Part shown: piece after piece, positions 1-11,300 of the stretch
How positions within the stretch are numbered: the stretch's first letter is position 1
Layout of the letters: every line of letters begins with the position of its first letter
Source: Lytechinus pictus
Lineage: Eukaryota > Echinodermata > Echinoidea > Temnopleuroida > Toxopneustidae
Direction of reading: 5' to 3'
Length of the DNA stretch: 64,000 nt
NCBI RefSeq assembly: GCF_037042905.1
Contig: NC_087259.1
Coordinates: forward strand, 20,170,501-20,234,500
Program-made: the position numbers and the translations under genes
Notes under the pieces: model-generated
Databases searched by the model: none
What the model saw: only the letters and a program-made list of their open reading frames with translations
Told to the model about the DNA's origin: nothing

Positions 1-920
1 CAGTCACACTCAGAGTCAAAGAAATTAAAGCATATTAATTATTGTAACTTAAACTCAATATAAAAAAACAAAAATAAAATGTAAAAAAAATAAATAGGCC
101 TAAAATTAATCAATTTGATTAAAAAATTAAGCCCCCAAAATATATTTTTTTTATTGATGGCTACCCTCAGCCCGGCATGCCAACACATTTACAACACGAA
201 TATTTTTTCACATTTCGGGGGCAGGAGTGAAATCGCCCCGAGCCCCCACTCACGTAAAAGTATTTTTTGTGCGACTCAAACATTCACACCACAGTCACAC
301 TCAGTCAAAGAAATTAAAGCATATTAAATTATTACAATCTTAAAGCTCTACACCAGGGAAAATCAATATAGAAAAATAAAAAATATATATATATCTATTT
401 ACACAAAAAAAGGCAGAGCCTATACGACACTGCCAAGCTTCAAGCTGTAGTTCACTCTCTCACTCAGTCTCAGTCAAGCTCAGCTCTTTGACTGTGCACG
501 CCCACTTCCATTGGGGATTCGGGCTGAATCCCACCCCGCCAGTTTAGGCGGCCGAGCTACGTAGAATTGCGATGAAGAGCAGCGGACCGTTCATCGGTTG
601 TTCGCTTCTTACGACCAGAGAGAAAAGGTGAAAAACTTTAAGAAAATCGTGCAAATACTCAAATTTTATCCTTTTGATGAGAAAATGGAGTTAATGGAAT
701 ACAAGAAAGTCCATCTTCTGCGATAAAAGTGGTAACTTGAGGAGAAATGATCACAAAATCAAGTCAGTTGTTGAGCGGGGCCGAGCCGAGCACCTACACA
801 GTTAATACACGCGCGCCTATGGGAATCGCGAGCTGTCGAAAAATGCCTAAAATTACACTTTTTTATTTATTTCAGCGAAAAAAAAGTAATAGAAAGTGAA
901 GAACATTACCATCAGACCAT
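1..920. repeat. AT-rich repeat sequence with a 44-bp direct duplication
   Basis: CAGTCACACTCAG followed by tcaaagaaattaaagcatat occurs at 1-45 and again at 292-335, so the left edge holds a partial duplication with a period of about 291 bp. The remainder (about 340-920) shows no coding potential or recognisable element, though its GC-rich part near 480-600 could be the end of an unidentified repeat. Confidence 0.5.
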
Positions 921-1003
921 ATCTCTAGAAAATCTTTACAAGAATTTTCGAAATGACGGAAAAATAGACGCAAATTTGTGAGAAAAAAAATATCGTAATG
1001 GGT

Positions 1004-1052
1004 GGGACAACTCGGCCCGCGGTCCGAGATGTCCCGTGGTCCGAGTTGTCCC
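1004..1052. repeat. short GTCCGAG-TGTCCC inverted/tandem repeat
   Basis: GGGACAACTCGG (1004-1015) is exactly complementary to CCGAGTTGTCCC (1041-1052), and the motif recurs as GTCCGAGATGTCCC between them. It lies just outside the palindromic element that starts near 1073. Confidence 0.6.
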
Positions 1053-1460
1053 GACCCCGTCTGGTGGCGGTGTAACCCAGGGAGCCCAGGAGCTTACCGT
1101 GTATTTGACCATAGTCACCGGACTTGGGTGATTTATGGTCTAAATATTTCTCCAAATGAATTGTGAAACAGAAAGTATACAAATTACAATTATTACCACG
1201 ATTATATGGATGAAGGTCTAACGAGTGGCAGTTTCCTGACATCTGGGCATGCTGGGCACAGACTGGAACCTCAAAAAAACGAAAAGTTCTCTCCTTCTAC
1301 CACTAGTACCATGTCTACCCCCGTTTCGATCGGCCATTTTTGTTAAAAATCGTAACAAAATGGCCGATCGAGACTGGGGTAGAGGAGAGAACTTTTCGTT
1401 TTTTTGAGGTTCCAGTCTGTGCCCAGATGTCAGGAAACTGCCACTCGTTAGACCTTCATC

Positions 1461-3749
1461 TAATGTTGTAAATCGGATCAAAAATCAGATCGAAAATCGG
1501 ATCGGCAGTTAAGCTTCTAAAATCGAAATCGAATCGAAAATCGAATCGGCGATGTTTAAAAACAAAGGAATACATCAAAATGTTGTTCGCGGTCGCGCGC
1601 ATCTTCCTGACAAAGTCACAAAGACGAATGCATTGGAATGAAAGTCGCCAACATGCGCGATCGTTTGGAACATGTTTTAAAGCCAGGGGTTTTGAGGTGT
1701 TAATTGCTTTAAAATAAACCGAGTGATTTTTATTAGAAAGATAAACGAAAGACGCATCTTCCGAGCAAAGGCGCAAAGGAAAATAAAATGAAAATATTTC
1801 TCATAGATCACAGGTTAATGAACGATCGGCGGGACATCTTTTAGAAGTATTTTTAGGTGCTAGCGATTTAGAATTATTGGAATGATCTCTCACGACGCAT
1901 CATCTTAAAGTCGCAAGTGCAATTAAAATGAAGTAGAAGACGCAAGCACGCACGATGATTTGAAATATGTTATTAAAATGTTTTGGGTAGCTAGCGTTTT
2001 CAAATCAATTTGAAGTTCACGGCGGGGTCCGCTATCACCACGAGGTTGAAGAGAAGATGTCTATCATCATAAACGATGTAAGAGAGTAACGCAATAAGCT
2101 CCGTCAATAGTACAGTCTTTAAAAGTTTATGGCGGGGTCCGCTATCACCACGAGGTTGAAGAGAAGATTTATATCATTATAAAGGGGGTAAGAGAGTAGC
2201 GCAGTGAGCTCCGTCGGTAATACGACCCTTCAAAGTTCACGGCGGCATCCGCTATCACCACGAGGTTGAAAATAAAATGTATATCATCATAAACGATGTA
2301 AGAGAGTAACGCAATAAGCTCCGTCAATAGTACAGTCTTTAAAAGTTTATGGCGGGGTCCGCTATCACCACGAGGTTGAAAATAAAATGAATATCATCAT
2401 AAACGATGTAAGAGAGCAACGCAATAAGCTCCGTCAATAGTACAGTCTTTAAAAGTTTATGGCGGGGTCCGCTATCACCACGAGGTTGAAGAGAAGATTT
2501 ATATCATTATAAAGGGGGTAAGAGAGTAGCGCAGTGAGCTCCGTCGGTAATACGACCTTTCAAAGTTCACGGCGGCATCCGCTATCACCACGAGGTTGAA
2601 AATAAAATGTATATCATCATAAACGATGTAAGAGAGTAACGCAATAAGCTCCGTCAATAGTACAGTCTTTAAAAGTTTATGGCGGGGTCCGCTATCACCA
2701 CGAGGTTGAAAATAAAATGAATATCATCATAAACGATGTAAGAGAGCAACGCAATAAGCTCCGTCAATAGTACAGTCTTTAAAAGTTTATGGCGGGGTCC
2801 GCTATCACCACGAGGTTGAAGAGAAGATTTATATCATTATAAAGGGGGTAAGAGAGTAGCGCAGTGAGCTCCGTCGATAATACGACCTTTCAAAGTTCAC
2901 GGCGGCATCCGCTATCACCACGAGGTTGAAAATAAAATGAATATCATCATAAACGATGTAAGAGAGCAACGCAATAAGCTCCGTCAATAGTACAGTCTTT
3001 AAAAGTTTATGGCGGGGTCCGCTATCACCACGAGGTTGAAGAGAAGATTTATATCATTATAAACGATGTAAGAGAGTAACGCAATGAGCTCCGTCAGTAG
3101 CACGATCTTTAAAAGTTCACGGCGGGGTCCGCTATCACCACGAGGTTGAAAATAAAATGTATATCATCATAAACGATGTAAGAGAGTAACGCAATAAGCG
3201 CCGTCAATAGTACAGTCTTTAAAAGTTTATGGCGGGGTCCGCTATCACCACGAGTTTGAAGAGAAGATTTATATCATTATAAAGGGGGTAAGAGAGTAGC
3301 GCAGTGAGCTCCGTTGGTAATACGACCTTTCAAAGTTCACGGCGGCATCCACTTTCACCACGAGGTTGAAAATAAAATGTATATACATTGTAATCATAAA
3401 CGATGTAAGAGAGTAACGCAGTGAGCTCCGTCGGTAATACGACCTTTCAAAGTTCACGGTGGCATCCGCTATCACCATGAGTTGGAAGAGAAGATATCTA
3501 TCCTCTTAAACATCGCCATAGATAATACCGCGTCTTTCTCCCTGAATAATGCGACCTCTAAATAGCTAGCACCTCAAAAACAATCTTGAAATATGTTCTG
3601 AGCGATCACGCACTGTAACCAGATCTACGCCGATTTTTTATTTTCGATTTTTTCCTTCAAGGGGCATGATCGAAGATCGGCAAGTGATTGCCGATTGTGG
3701 TGAAATCGAATGGAATCGGTTGCCGATTGCAAAATCGGTTACAAGCTTA
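1461..3749. mobile_element. non-autonomous hAT-like element (2289 bp) carrying a 110-bp satellite array
   Basis: It is flanked by the 8-bp duplication CCTTCATC (1453-1460 and 3750-3757). The intact paralogous site in copy 2 of the host element reads ...gaccttcatccatataatc without an insertion. The termini are TAATGTTGTAAATCGG and, on the other strand, TAAGCTTGTAACCGATT (shared TAA-NN-TTGTAA). ATCGG/CCGAT motifs are repeated near both ends, as for hAT subterminal repeats. No transposase frame is seen. 1461-2013 and 3570-3749 are unique flanks of the array. Confidence 0.85.
2014..3570 (+). repeat. 110-bp tandem repeat array, about 14 copies
   Basis: The core GCTATCACCACGAGGTTGAA recurs at 2031, 2141, 2251, 2361, 2471, 2581, 2691, 2801, 2911, 3021, 3131, 3241, 3351 (variant) and 3468. 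Spacing is 110 bp except for the last. Monomers fall into types by gagaagattt/aaaggggg, aataaaatgt and aataaaatga, giving a 330-bp higher-order pattern over 2141-2800. Confidence 0.95.
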
Positions 3750-3918
3750 CCTTCATCCATATAATCGTGGTAATTGTATACTTTCTGTTTTCACAATTCA
3801 TTTGGAGAAATATTTAGACCATAAATCACCCTAGTCCGGTGACTATGGTCAAATACACGGTAAGCTCCTGGGCTCCTGCCCGCACAGCGGAAGAGGAAGA
3901 TTGCATGAATAATAAGAA

Positions 3919-4310
3919 AGTTATGAGCATTTGAATATTGAGATCACTAATGCCATGTAGTTCCTCCCATTGGCAATGCGACCAAGATCTGTGATGTCAC
4001 ACACGTACAACTCCCTCATTACTTTAGTACTTATTTCACTTATATTCTCACTTTTATAGAGTCTATCACAAGATGAGGTGTTCTCTTTATGAGAGGACAA
4101 GTACAGAGGTTTCACAACATTATATCATTGATGAATCGTTTGTCATATGATTAGAATGAGCAAAAAGAGATGTTTTGGGGTATATTTTCAGTGTCCAAAA
4201 GGGGAGAGTTGTTCATCTGTGACATCATAGATCTTGGTCGCATTGCCAATGGGAGGATCTCCATAGCATTAGTGATCTCGACATTCAAATGCTCATAACT
4301 CTTCTGTTGC
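3919..4310. mobile_element. foldback MITE of about 390 bp
   Basis: AGTTATGAGCATTTGAAT (3919-3936) is exactly complementary to 4293-4310. Complementarity continues inward through gatcactaatgcca, cccattggcaatgcgacc and aagatct, with some mismatches. The apparent small ORF inside it is not coding. 4311-4590 shows nothing recognisable. Confidence 0.85.
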
Positions 4311-4609
4311 TAGTCCTATTTTACTCAAACTTTTGTTGATCTTATTCTTTGATTTTTCTGCTTTCACAAAAGCTAACTTGCTCCAAGAGTTTCATTCTCC
4401 TTTAATCCCAAACAATAAACCTTTCATTCCTCAGTCATTAGATGAGAGAAAACAGGTGTGCTTGTAGATTGCATGGCAATGAAGTTGGAAGAAAAGATTG
4501 ACAGTTCACTAAAAGTTTGATGAACTTCAGAGTTAAAGGACTTTTCTGAAGAATATCATAAAATAAATGATGAAAGTTGAAGAAGTCTAAAAATGAGCTA
4601 CTACATATT

Positions 4610-5280
4610 TATCTGTTTAAATACTTATGTACGTATGTTTATCTATCTATATCTTCTATCAATCTATCCACCTATCTTTTATCTATCCACCCACCCATCT
4701 CTCTTTAAATCTATCTATCTAGAATCTATTATATCTTATATCTATCTGTTCAAATATGTATGTTTGTCTGTCTATCGTTTTATCTTTCAATCTAATATCT
4801 ATCTATTTATCTGTTTAGTATGTTATTCTTCATGTATCTGTCTATCTTTCTATCTGTTTATAAATATATTGATCTATTTTCTATAGACCTGTCTACCTAT
4901 CTATCTATCCATCAATCTATCTATTTATCTGTCTGTCTCTGTGTGTATGTATATCTGTCTCTGAATGTATGTGTATATCAAATATAATATCATAATCACT
5001 GACCGTTATCATCATCATATTTCTCATCAATCATTATGATCATAATTTGTATCATCAATCATCTATCTATTTATCTAATGTCTATCTGATTCAATATGTC
5101 TGTTTATCTGTTTATCTAATACCTATTTATCTGTTTATATCTCTAAAATATATCTGTCTGTCTATCTCCACCTATCATTTATCTCTCCATCCATCCATCT
5201 ATCTACATGTATCTTATATTTATCTGTTTAAATATGTATGTCTATCTGTCTCTTCATCTGTTTAATTAAGTATGTCTGTT
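4610..5280 (+). repeat. ATCT/GTCT tetranucleotide microsatellite tract
   Basis: An imperfect (ATCT)n and (GTCT)n tract, broken at 4970-5050 by TCATCATAAT sequence. It gives long pseudo-ORFs of Tyr, Leu, Ile and Ser that should not be read as genes. The short stretch 5290-5342 (GACCACCTAA...AAAATCTAG) recurs at 39028-39075. Confidence 0.9.
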
Positions 5281-5343
5281 AATCTACCTCTCTTTGATAG
5301 ACCACCTAATCGTCCACATGACAAATTAAAATCTAGTTACTTT

Positions 5344-6553
5344 TTGTCTCACCTGCAAAGCAGAGTGAGACTACATGTATAGCCGCTTTTCCGACGGCGG
5401 CGGCGGCGTCAACACTAAATCTTAACCGAAGGTTAAGTTTTTGAAATCATAGCATAACTTAGAAAGTATAATGTCTTAGTTTATGAAACTTGGCCATAAA
5501 AAGGTTACCGGTAATCAACTATTACTGAACATACTGCCTGAGTTTCAGGTCACATGACCAAGGTCAGAGGTCATTTAGGGTCAATGAACTTTGGCCAAGT
5601 TGGGGTATCTGTTGAATTACCATCATAACTTTGAAAGTGTATAGATCTGATTCCTGAAACTTGGACATAAGAGTAATCAAGTATCACTGAACATTCTGTG
5701 CGAGTTTCAGGTCACATCATCAAGGTCAAAGGTCAATGAACTTTGGCCAAGTTGGGGGTATTTGTTGAATTACCATCATAACTTTGAAAGTTTATTGGTC
5801 TAGTTCATAAAACTTGGATATATGAGTAATCAAGTATCACTGAACATCCTGTGCAAATTTCAGGTCACATGACCAAGGTCAATGAACTTTGGCCATGTTG
5901 GGGGTATCTGTTGAATTACCATCATAACTTTGAAAGGTTATGGATCTGATTCATGAAAACTTGGACATAAGAGCAATCAAGTATCACTGAACATCCTGTG
6001 CGAGTTTCAGGTCACATGACCAAGGTCAATGGACTTTGGCTATGTTGGGGGTATTTGTTGAATAGCCACCATAACTCTGAAAGTGTATGGATCTAGTTCA
6101 TAAAACTTGGACAAAAGAGTAATCATGTATCACTGAACATCTCATGCCAGTTTCAGGTAACATGACTTAAGTCAAAGGTCATTTAAGGTCATTGAGCTTT
6201 GGCCATTTATTTGAGGTAATTATTAGATTGCTGTCATAACTTTCAAAGGTTATAGATATAGACAAATGAATACCCTCTAGCGATTATTTCAATCCGCAAT
6301 AATGAACCTATTTAGTATTAGTGTTATAGATATAGTGTATAAAATGTGGATATAGGGGTAATCGAGTTTCACTGACAAGTCTTAGGTCGCATGATCAAGG
6401 TCAAATGTCATTTATTGTCGATGAATGTAGTATGGTATCATTATATGAATGGTGTTTTATGTGAATAGTTATTTTATAGTAGTTTTCAAAGTCGGCACTG
6501 CTGCTATAATGAATTGTGCGATGCAGGTGAGACCGCCAGAGGCGCTCCACTTT
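5344..6553 (+). mobile_element. GTCTCACCTGC element, copy 1
   Basis: It begins TTTTTGTCTCACCTGCAAAG and a GGCGGCGGCG block, and ends gatgcaggtgagaccgccag then aggcgctccactt. Terminal GTCTCACCTGC is inverted at the right end. The body is tandem units of about 150-165 bp (ATCATAACTTTGAAAG ... AACTTGGACATAAGAGTAAT ... GGTCACATGACCAAGGTCA). No coding frame. Confidence 0.9.
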
Positions 6554-7970
6554 TTATATAATATCAATCTTTCTATTATGATTTATATTTTATATATCTA
6601 TCCTATCTAACTGTCTATCTATCTATCTAAAAAGCTGGCAGTTGACACAACTAAAAGGTGGCAGTTGACACAACTAAAAGGTGCCACATATCAGGATTGA
6701 TATTTTTTGTAAGAAAGTATAGAGTAGAGTTTTAGCTTTCTCTTGATATAATATTATCTGTGTCCAAAACATAAAAATAGGAAGAAAATTCTGTTTGAGG
6801 CACCTTCTCAGGCCTGAAATTCACTTATTTATCAAAATATTTTATTCAAAAGAACTTACATGTACCAATGTAAAAGTGTAACATTTACTCTTTCCTACAT
6901 GTATGAAAACATTCAATTTTACTTGAGGAGAAAGTGGTTAGATTCTTTGAGAAACAAAGTCTCACAATTCAGAAGATTTTGCAGGGATATGAATTCAGCC
7001 ATGAGAGGACTTGGATAAATCTTGCTCATTGAGTATAGGGACCTGCAGACTGACTAAGCCTTCTATATTAAGAGCTTCTTTTAGCTTTAGATCTAGACTA
7101 GTACTCAACTAGTCACTAGTACTAAGTGACTAGGTAGGACAACAACAGCTTAATTTGTCATAAAAATACATCAAAATAATCTTCAACACCTTACTAAAAT
7201 GAAACTTATAACTTCTGAAAAAGTAGCAAAATAGATCATGTCATGTGCCTAAAAATACCTAGACGAAATCGGACCTCAGCTGTATGTCACACGCACGTAT
7301 CATACTCATCTCTTGTGTAAATGTTGCCTCGCGCTAGCGAAAATTCATAATGCAAGCCTATATCTTTGGCTTCAGTATGCATTGTGTGCTGCACTGCGCT
7401 GGCTTTTCATGGCCACACAGGTAAACTTTAACAATTCACATTTCGAAAACGATCAATAAATTTGGATGTTATTTATCAAACGTTGAACCCCTAAAATGAG
7501 GAAAGAATGTGGCAAAACTTGTAATGAGCTTTCAAAATCAACAGATTTGAGCTCATTTTGACCGGATTACGTTGGATTTCGATGCTTAATTTGGTATCAA
7601 AATCGGGCTGAAATCCAGCCAGTTACGATGCCGCTGCATCCACCACACGGGTGCAATCACGGAGGGGGGAATAGAGGATTCTTCCGCCCTGCCATACTGC
7701 ATCATGGAAGTGATATCGGCAGCAACGCAGAATGGGGCCAACGCACACATATTACATAGCTCTCTCTCTTAAAGCTGATCCCTCCACTATTTTGGAGATT
7801 CCTGGAGTCCTAGGAAAAACAGATTCAGTGTGTGTAATCATACAAGTTTAGGGGCATTATCACAGTGGCATACATCGTTGAGAAAGAAGAGGGGTAATAG
7901 AAGTAGGCTATTGTGTATTACCTTTGGTAAACAGTAGTGAATTGGTTTAAGGGTAGCCTGGGTATATTGG
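6554..7970. other. ZGPAT upstream region, no gene seen
   Basis: Contains a short duplication (ggcagttgacacaactaaaa, about 6645-6685) and AT-rich sequence. 7260-7420 and 7560-7740 are more CpG-containing and are the likely neighbourhood of the ZGPAT promoter (inference from position only). No RNA gene or other coding exon is recognisable. Confidence 0.4.
7409..7420 (+). CDS. ZGPAT: candidate first coding exon of ZGPAT (weak)
   Basis: ATG GCC ACA CAG is followed directly by a good donor (CACAG|GTAAAC) and is in phase 0, as the exon at 8237 needs. The resulting start MATQ-LKQIE is shorter than the vertebrate N-terminus and not visibly homologous, so this is only a candidate. The true first exon could lie elsewhere upstream. 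Confidence 0.22.
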
Positions 7971-8236
7971 TGTGGGTAGGCGTTGCCTGGAATCTAGCTC
8001 CTTTGCAATTCATAATATTGCATACATGTATGTCCTTCTTTATCATGTGTGCATAAAAACTGAATGTGCTGGTAATAAGTTGCCCCCCCCCCCTGAGTGG
8101 CCTTATAATTATTGTTTTCCACCTAAAATTGACTTGCCGTTGATGGCAAAGTTTCTCACAAAGCCCCCTGAAATGATGAAGTAGTTTAGTGAAATGTAAG
8201 ATCACCTTTTCTTTTTTCTGTCTTTCTGATGTCCAG

Positions 8237-8339
8237 CTGAAGCAAATAGAAAGTGTCTTGGAAAGTGGACGCAGTGAGGGTGTGGATGCTCTCCGTCAAC
8301 TCCAGCAAGATTTGAAGGATATCATTGAGCTAACACAAG
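8237..8339 (+). CDS. ZGPAT: ZGPAT exon: N-terminal helix
   Basis: The acceptor follows a long pyrimidine tract (gatgtccag|CTGAAG) and the donor is CACAAG|GTGAAT. It encodes 34 residues from LKQIESVLESGRSEGVDALR to IIELTQ. This aligns well with the LQQVELAL...LRQLQGDLKELIELTE region of the vertebrate protein. It ends one base into a codon. Confidence 0.93.
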
Positions 8340-11300
8340 GTGAATGATTGAGTTGAATCCTCCACTCCAAACAACAAAAATGTAATTGGGTTTTCAGTGT
8401 AAAGAGTCAAAATACAAGGGTAGGGGGTCAACATGAAATATCACTATTTTCTATATATATAATAACAGTATAGGTAATTACAGGTGGATTAGTCCCCGGA
8501 CTTTGAAACAGAGGGTCGTGGGATCGAATCCCAGCCATGGCGTAATTTCCTTCAGCAAGAAACTGATCCACAATGTGCTGCACTCAACCCAGGTGAGGTA
8601 AATGGGTACCGGTAGGAAGTAATTCCTTAAGAAGCTGTGTGCGCTCTGAACGCCTAGCTTAGCCGGGTAATATAGGAGCGCCTTGAGCACCTAACAAGGT
8701 GGATATGTGCGCAATATAAATACCCTATATTATTATTATTATTATATTATTATACTATCCATCATAAATTCAGAGTCAGATATAGTCCACAATTTATGCT
8801 TTTTAGGATTTACAAGTAATGTGCCTGCCCTCATTATAAGCCCCAATACTCTCGGATCTTGGCTCTATTTAAATTTCTGACTTACGAGGCCTTTATTGTG
8901 ACAGAGGTTCACAATTATGCAAGTCTTGAATTGAAATGTTTCAGTTTGCAATTAAGCTTATTTGTTTTGGGATATGTGAGAATTGTGATATTTTTTAAAT
9001 GATCAACATTTCACATTTTGCGGTTGTCTGATGCGCTTCAGGAAATTTTATTTGTAGCCTGAATCTTGTTATGACATGTTGTACAGCTTTGTACAAAGTG
9101 TGTTATACCTAGTTGGTGTGAGTTTATAAAATTATGTATTTTATCAACACAACTGTTTGTCAAAAAATGAGAACATGCTTTGGGGTTTCCTGTTCATTTT
9201 GCATTTATAAATAAAGTTAAAGGGGAATCCAACTCAAATAAAGTCTTGTTTTTGAGGAAAAAGAAAAATCAGTCAACTTAATAGGTGAAAGTTTGAACAA
9301 AATCTGACAAACATTAAGAAAGTTATGAATTTTTTAAAGTTGTAAATATTGGTAATCACTATACCCGTGAAGACTTTAAATTGGCCGCATATGTGATGTC
9401 ATTGTGATGTAAGGCAAGGACTACTCTTCCATGGACTTCAATACATAAAATGGCTAAAATGTCATTTCTATTTTAGAAGTTTTTCTTCACATTATATTTT
9501 TCTTTCATGAGGACATAAAACAAACTTCCTGTGTTATATTTGAATTACTGCCCTAGGGGAATGGTTACTTAGGAGCAACCACAAATCCCTGATAATTAAG
9601 TACATGGCACATGGGAAAGTTGTCCTTGCCCCTTGTCATAATTTACTTACCCATTTGCCAATTTGAAATCTACCTAATCATAGGGATATCAATTTCAAAG
9701 CAGCCATAACTTTGTTATCGCTTGTCAGATTTCTTTCACTCTTTCACCATTCTGTTTTAGTTTTTTTTCTCCTATCCTACACAACATTTTATGACCAAGG
9801 CTGGATTCCCCTTAAATCTATCTCCTGTTAAAATAATACCTAAATTATTTCAATCTAGGATAATCACATTTTAAAATTTTTTCCCTAGGGAGTCTCCTTT
9901 CTCTGAGGAAGAGCAATCTATTGAGTTATGTTGATGACATCACAGGCCCTCCACAAGCTGAGGAACAGACAAACAATGAGGCTAAAGATGCCGGTCCACT
10001 TGACATGGATGAAGAGTTTGCAGCTTTTCAGGTTAAATATTGTTTGAAGAAAATTATTCTAATTTTTTAAATTTTCCTAGAATCAAATATACTATGAACA
10101 GGTACATCTTAGATGAGTTTACTTGGTTCAGCATAAAACACACAAAAATGATACACAAGGTTTGCTGGGCCGAGGGTTATTTTTCCTTAGGATTTTTTGT
10201 TTTGTTTTTGTCAAGGGAAATATTTTTCCTTAGGATATTTTTTTTTGTTTTTGTTAAGGGAAATAGCCTATTTAAAGGACATATGAGCCAGCAGCTTTAA
10301 TAGCCCCACCTCAAGTCTTCAACTATTCATATTTGGCCAGGTTTATTACCCATAATTCAGCATTCTGAGCAGTGCAGTAGTGTAGACCAACTTGAATAAT
10401 GATAATTTACTACCTAATACATTCATACCACAATAGTTATTTTACCAAGTCGTGAAGCAGGTACCTGTCCTCAATAACAATAGTTATCTCAAAAGGTATA
10501 TATCAAGACTAACCATTGTAACACACAGCCAATGAGAGATAATACTCAGCATTGCTCAGTTCGCTCCCCCTTTAAAGTAAATTTCAACAAGCCCCCAGGA
10601 TTTTCCAAGTGAGATCAATACAAAGCATATTTGTTAATGAACAGAAGCAGGGAGAAAAAAACTGATGAACCAAAGATATGTGTTCTAATTCAACTAAAAG
10701 GGATGCCCAAAGCCTGATTTGCTTGTGAGTGTGCACTTCCACTGTTAGTAAGGTTTATGGTAATGAACATTAGAATTATTGTCCTGTGGATATGGTGTGG
10801 AATAGAAATCTTGTGTAAATTCAATTTAAGCATTATATATGTAACATGCAGTCTATAAACTCTATATTATGTAGTACTTCACATTCCTGAAAGTAATTTC
10901 CTTTTTCAATCTAGGCAGAAATTGCAGCAACAAGTACCTCATCGTCCAGTTTACCCGTCAGAACTAAGCAGACACCATACGAAGACGATGATGATGAGGG
11001 TGGGAATCAGGATATGAATGAGTATGAAGATATCTCGGGAACCACGTGCAGCATTCTGTACAAACCAGACTGGGGTGCGTACCAGAGACACAATGCTGTG
11101 GTTCTCTCCGTAGAGCCATCTTCCCCTGGTGATGATGAGGTACATGTATTATTTCAATCGGTTACAGGGTGCTACATAACTTTTTAGAAGCACTTGCCCA
11201 GTCGGGCAAGTGAATTTCTAAATAGTTGGGAAATACTTGCCCGAAAATACATTTCACTTGCCCGAAAAAAATCCTTCAAAATAATGTTTTACCGCTTCAA

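Larger units (their letters stand above)
1073..3885. mobile_element. palindromic (foldback, MULE-like) element, copy 1, interrupted by a hAT-like insertion
   Basis: Sequence 1073-1460 is the left arm, centre and start of the right arm of the palindrome seen intact at 45595-46127. The rest of the right arm resumes at 3758 with catataatcgtggtaattg and runs to about 3885. Between them sits a separate element with an 8-bp target duplication. The outer GC-rich hairpins of copy 2 are degraded here, and no flanking duplication is visible. Confidence 0.85.

Noticed and set aside
2014..3570. CRISPR-like array of regular repeats
   Set aside because: The units are contiguous 110-bp monomers without unique spacers, in animal DNA and inside a transposon.
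4593..5265. Tyr/Leu/Ser-rich frames
   Set aside because: They arise from ATCT microsatellite repeats.
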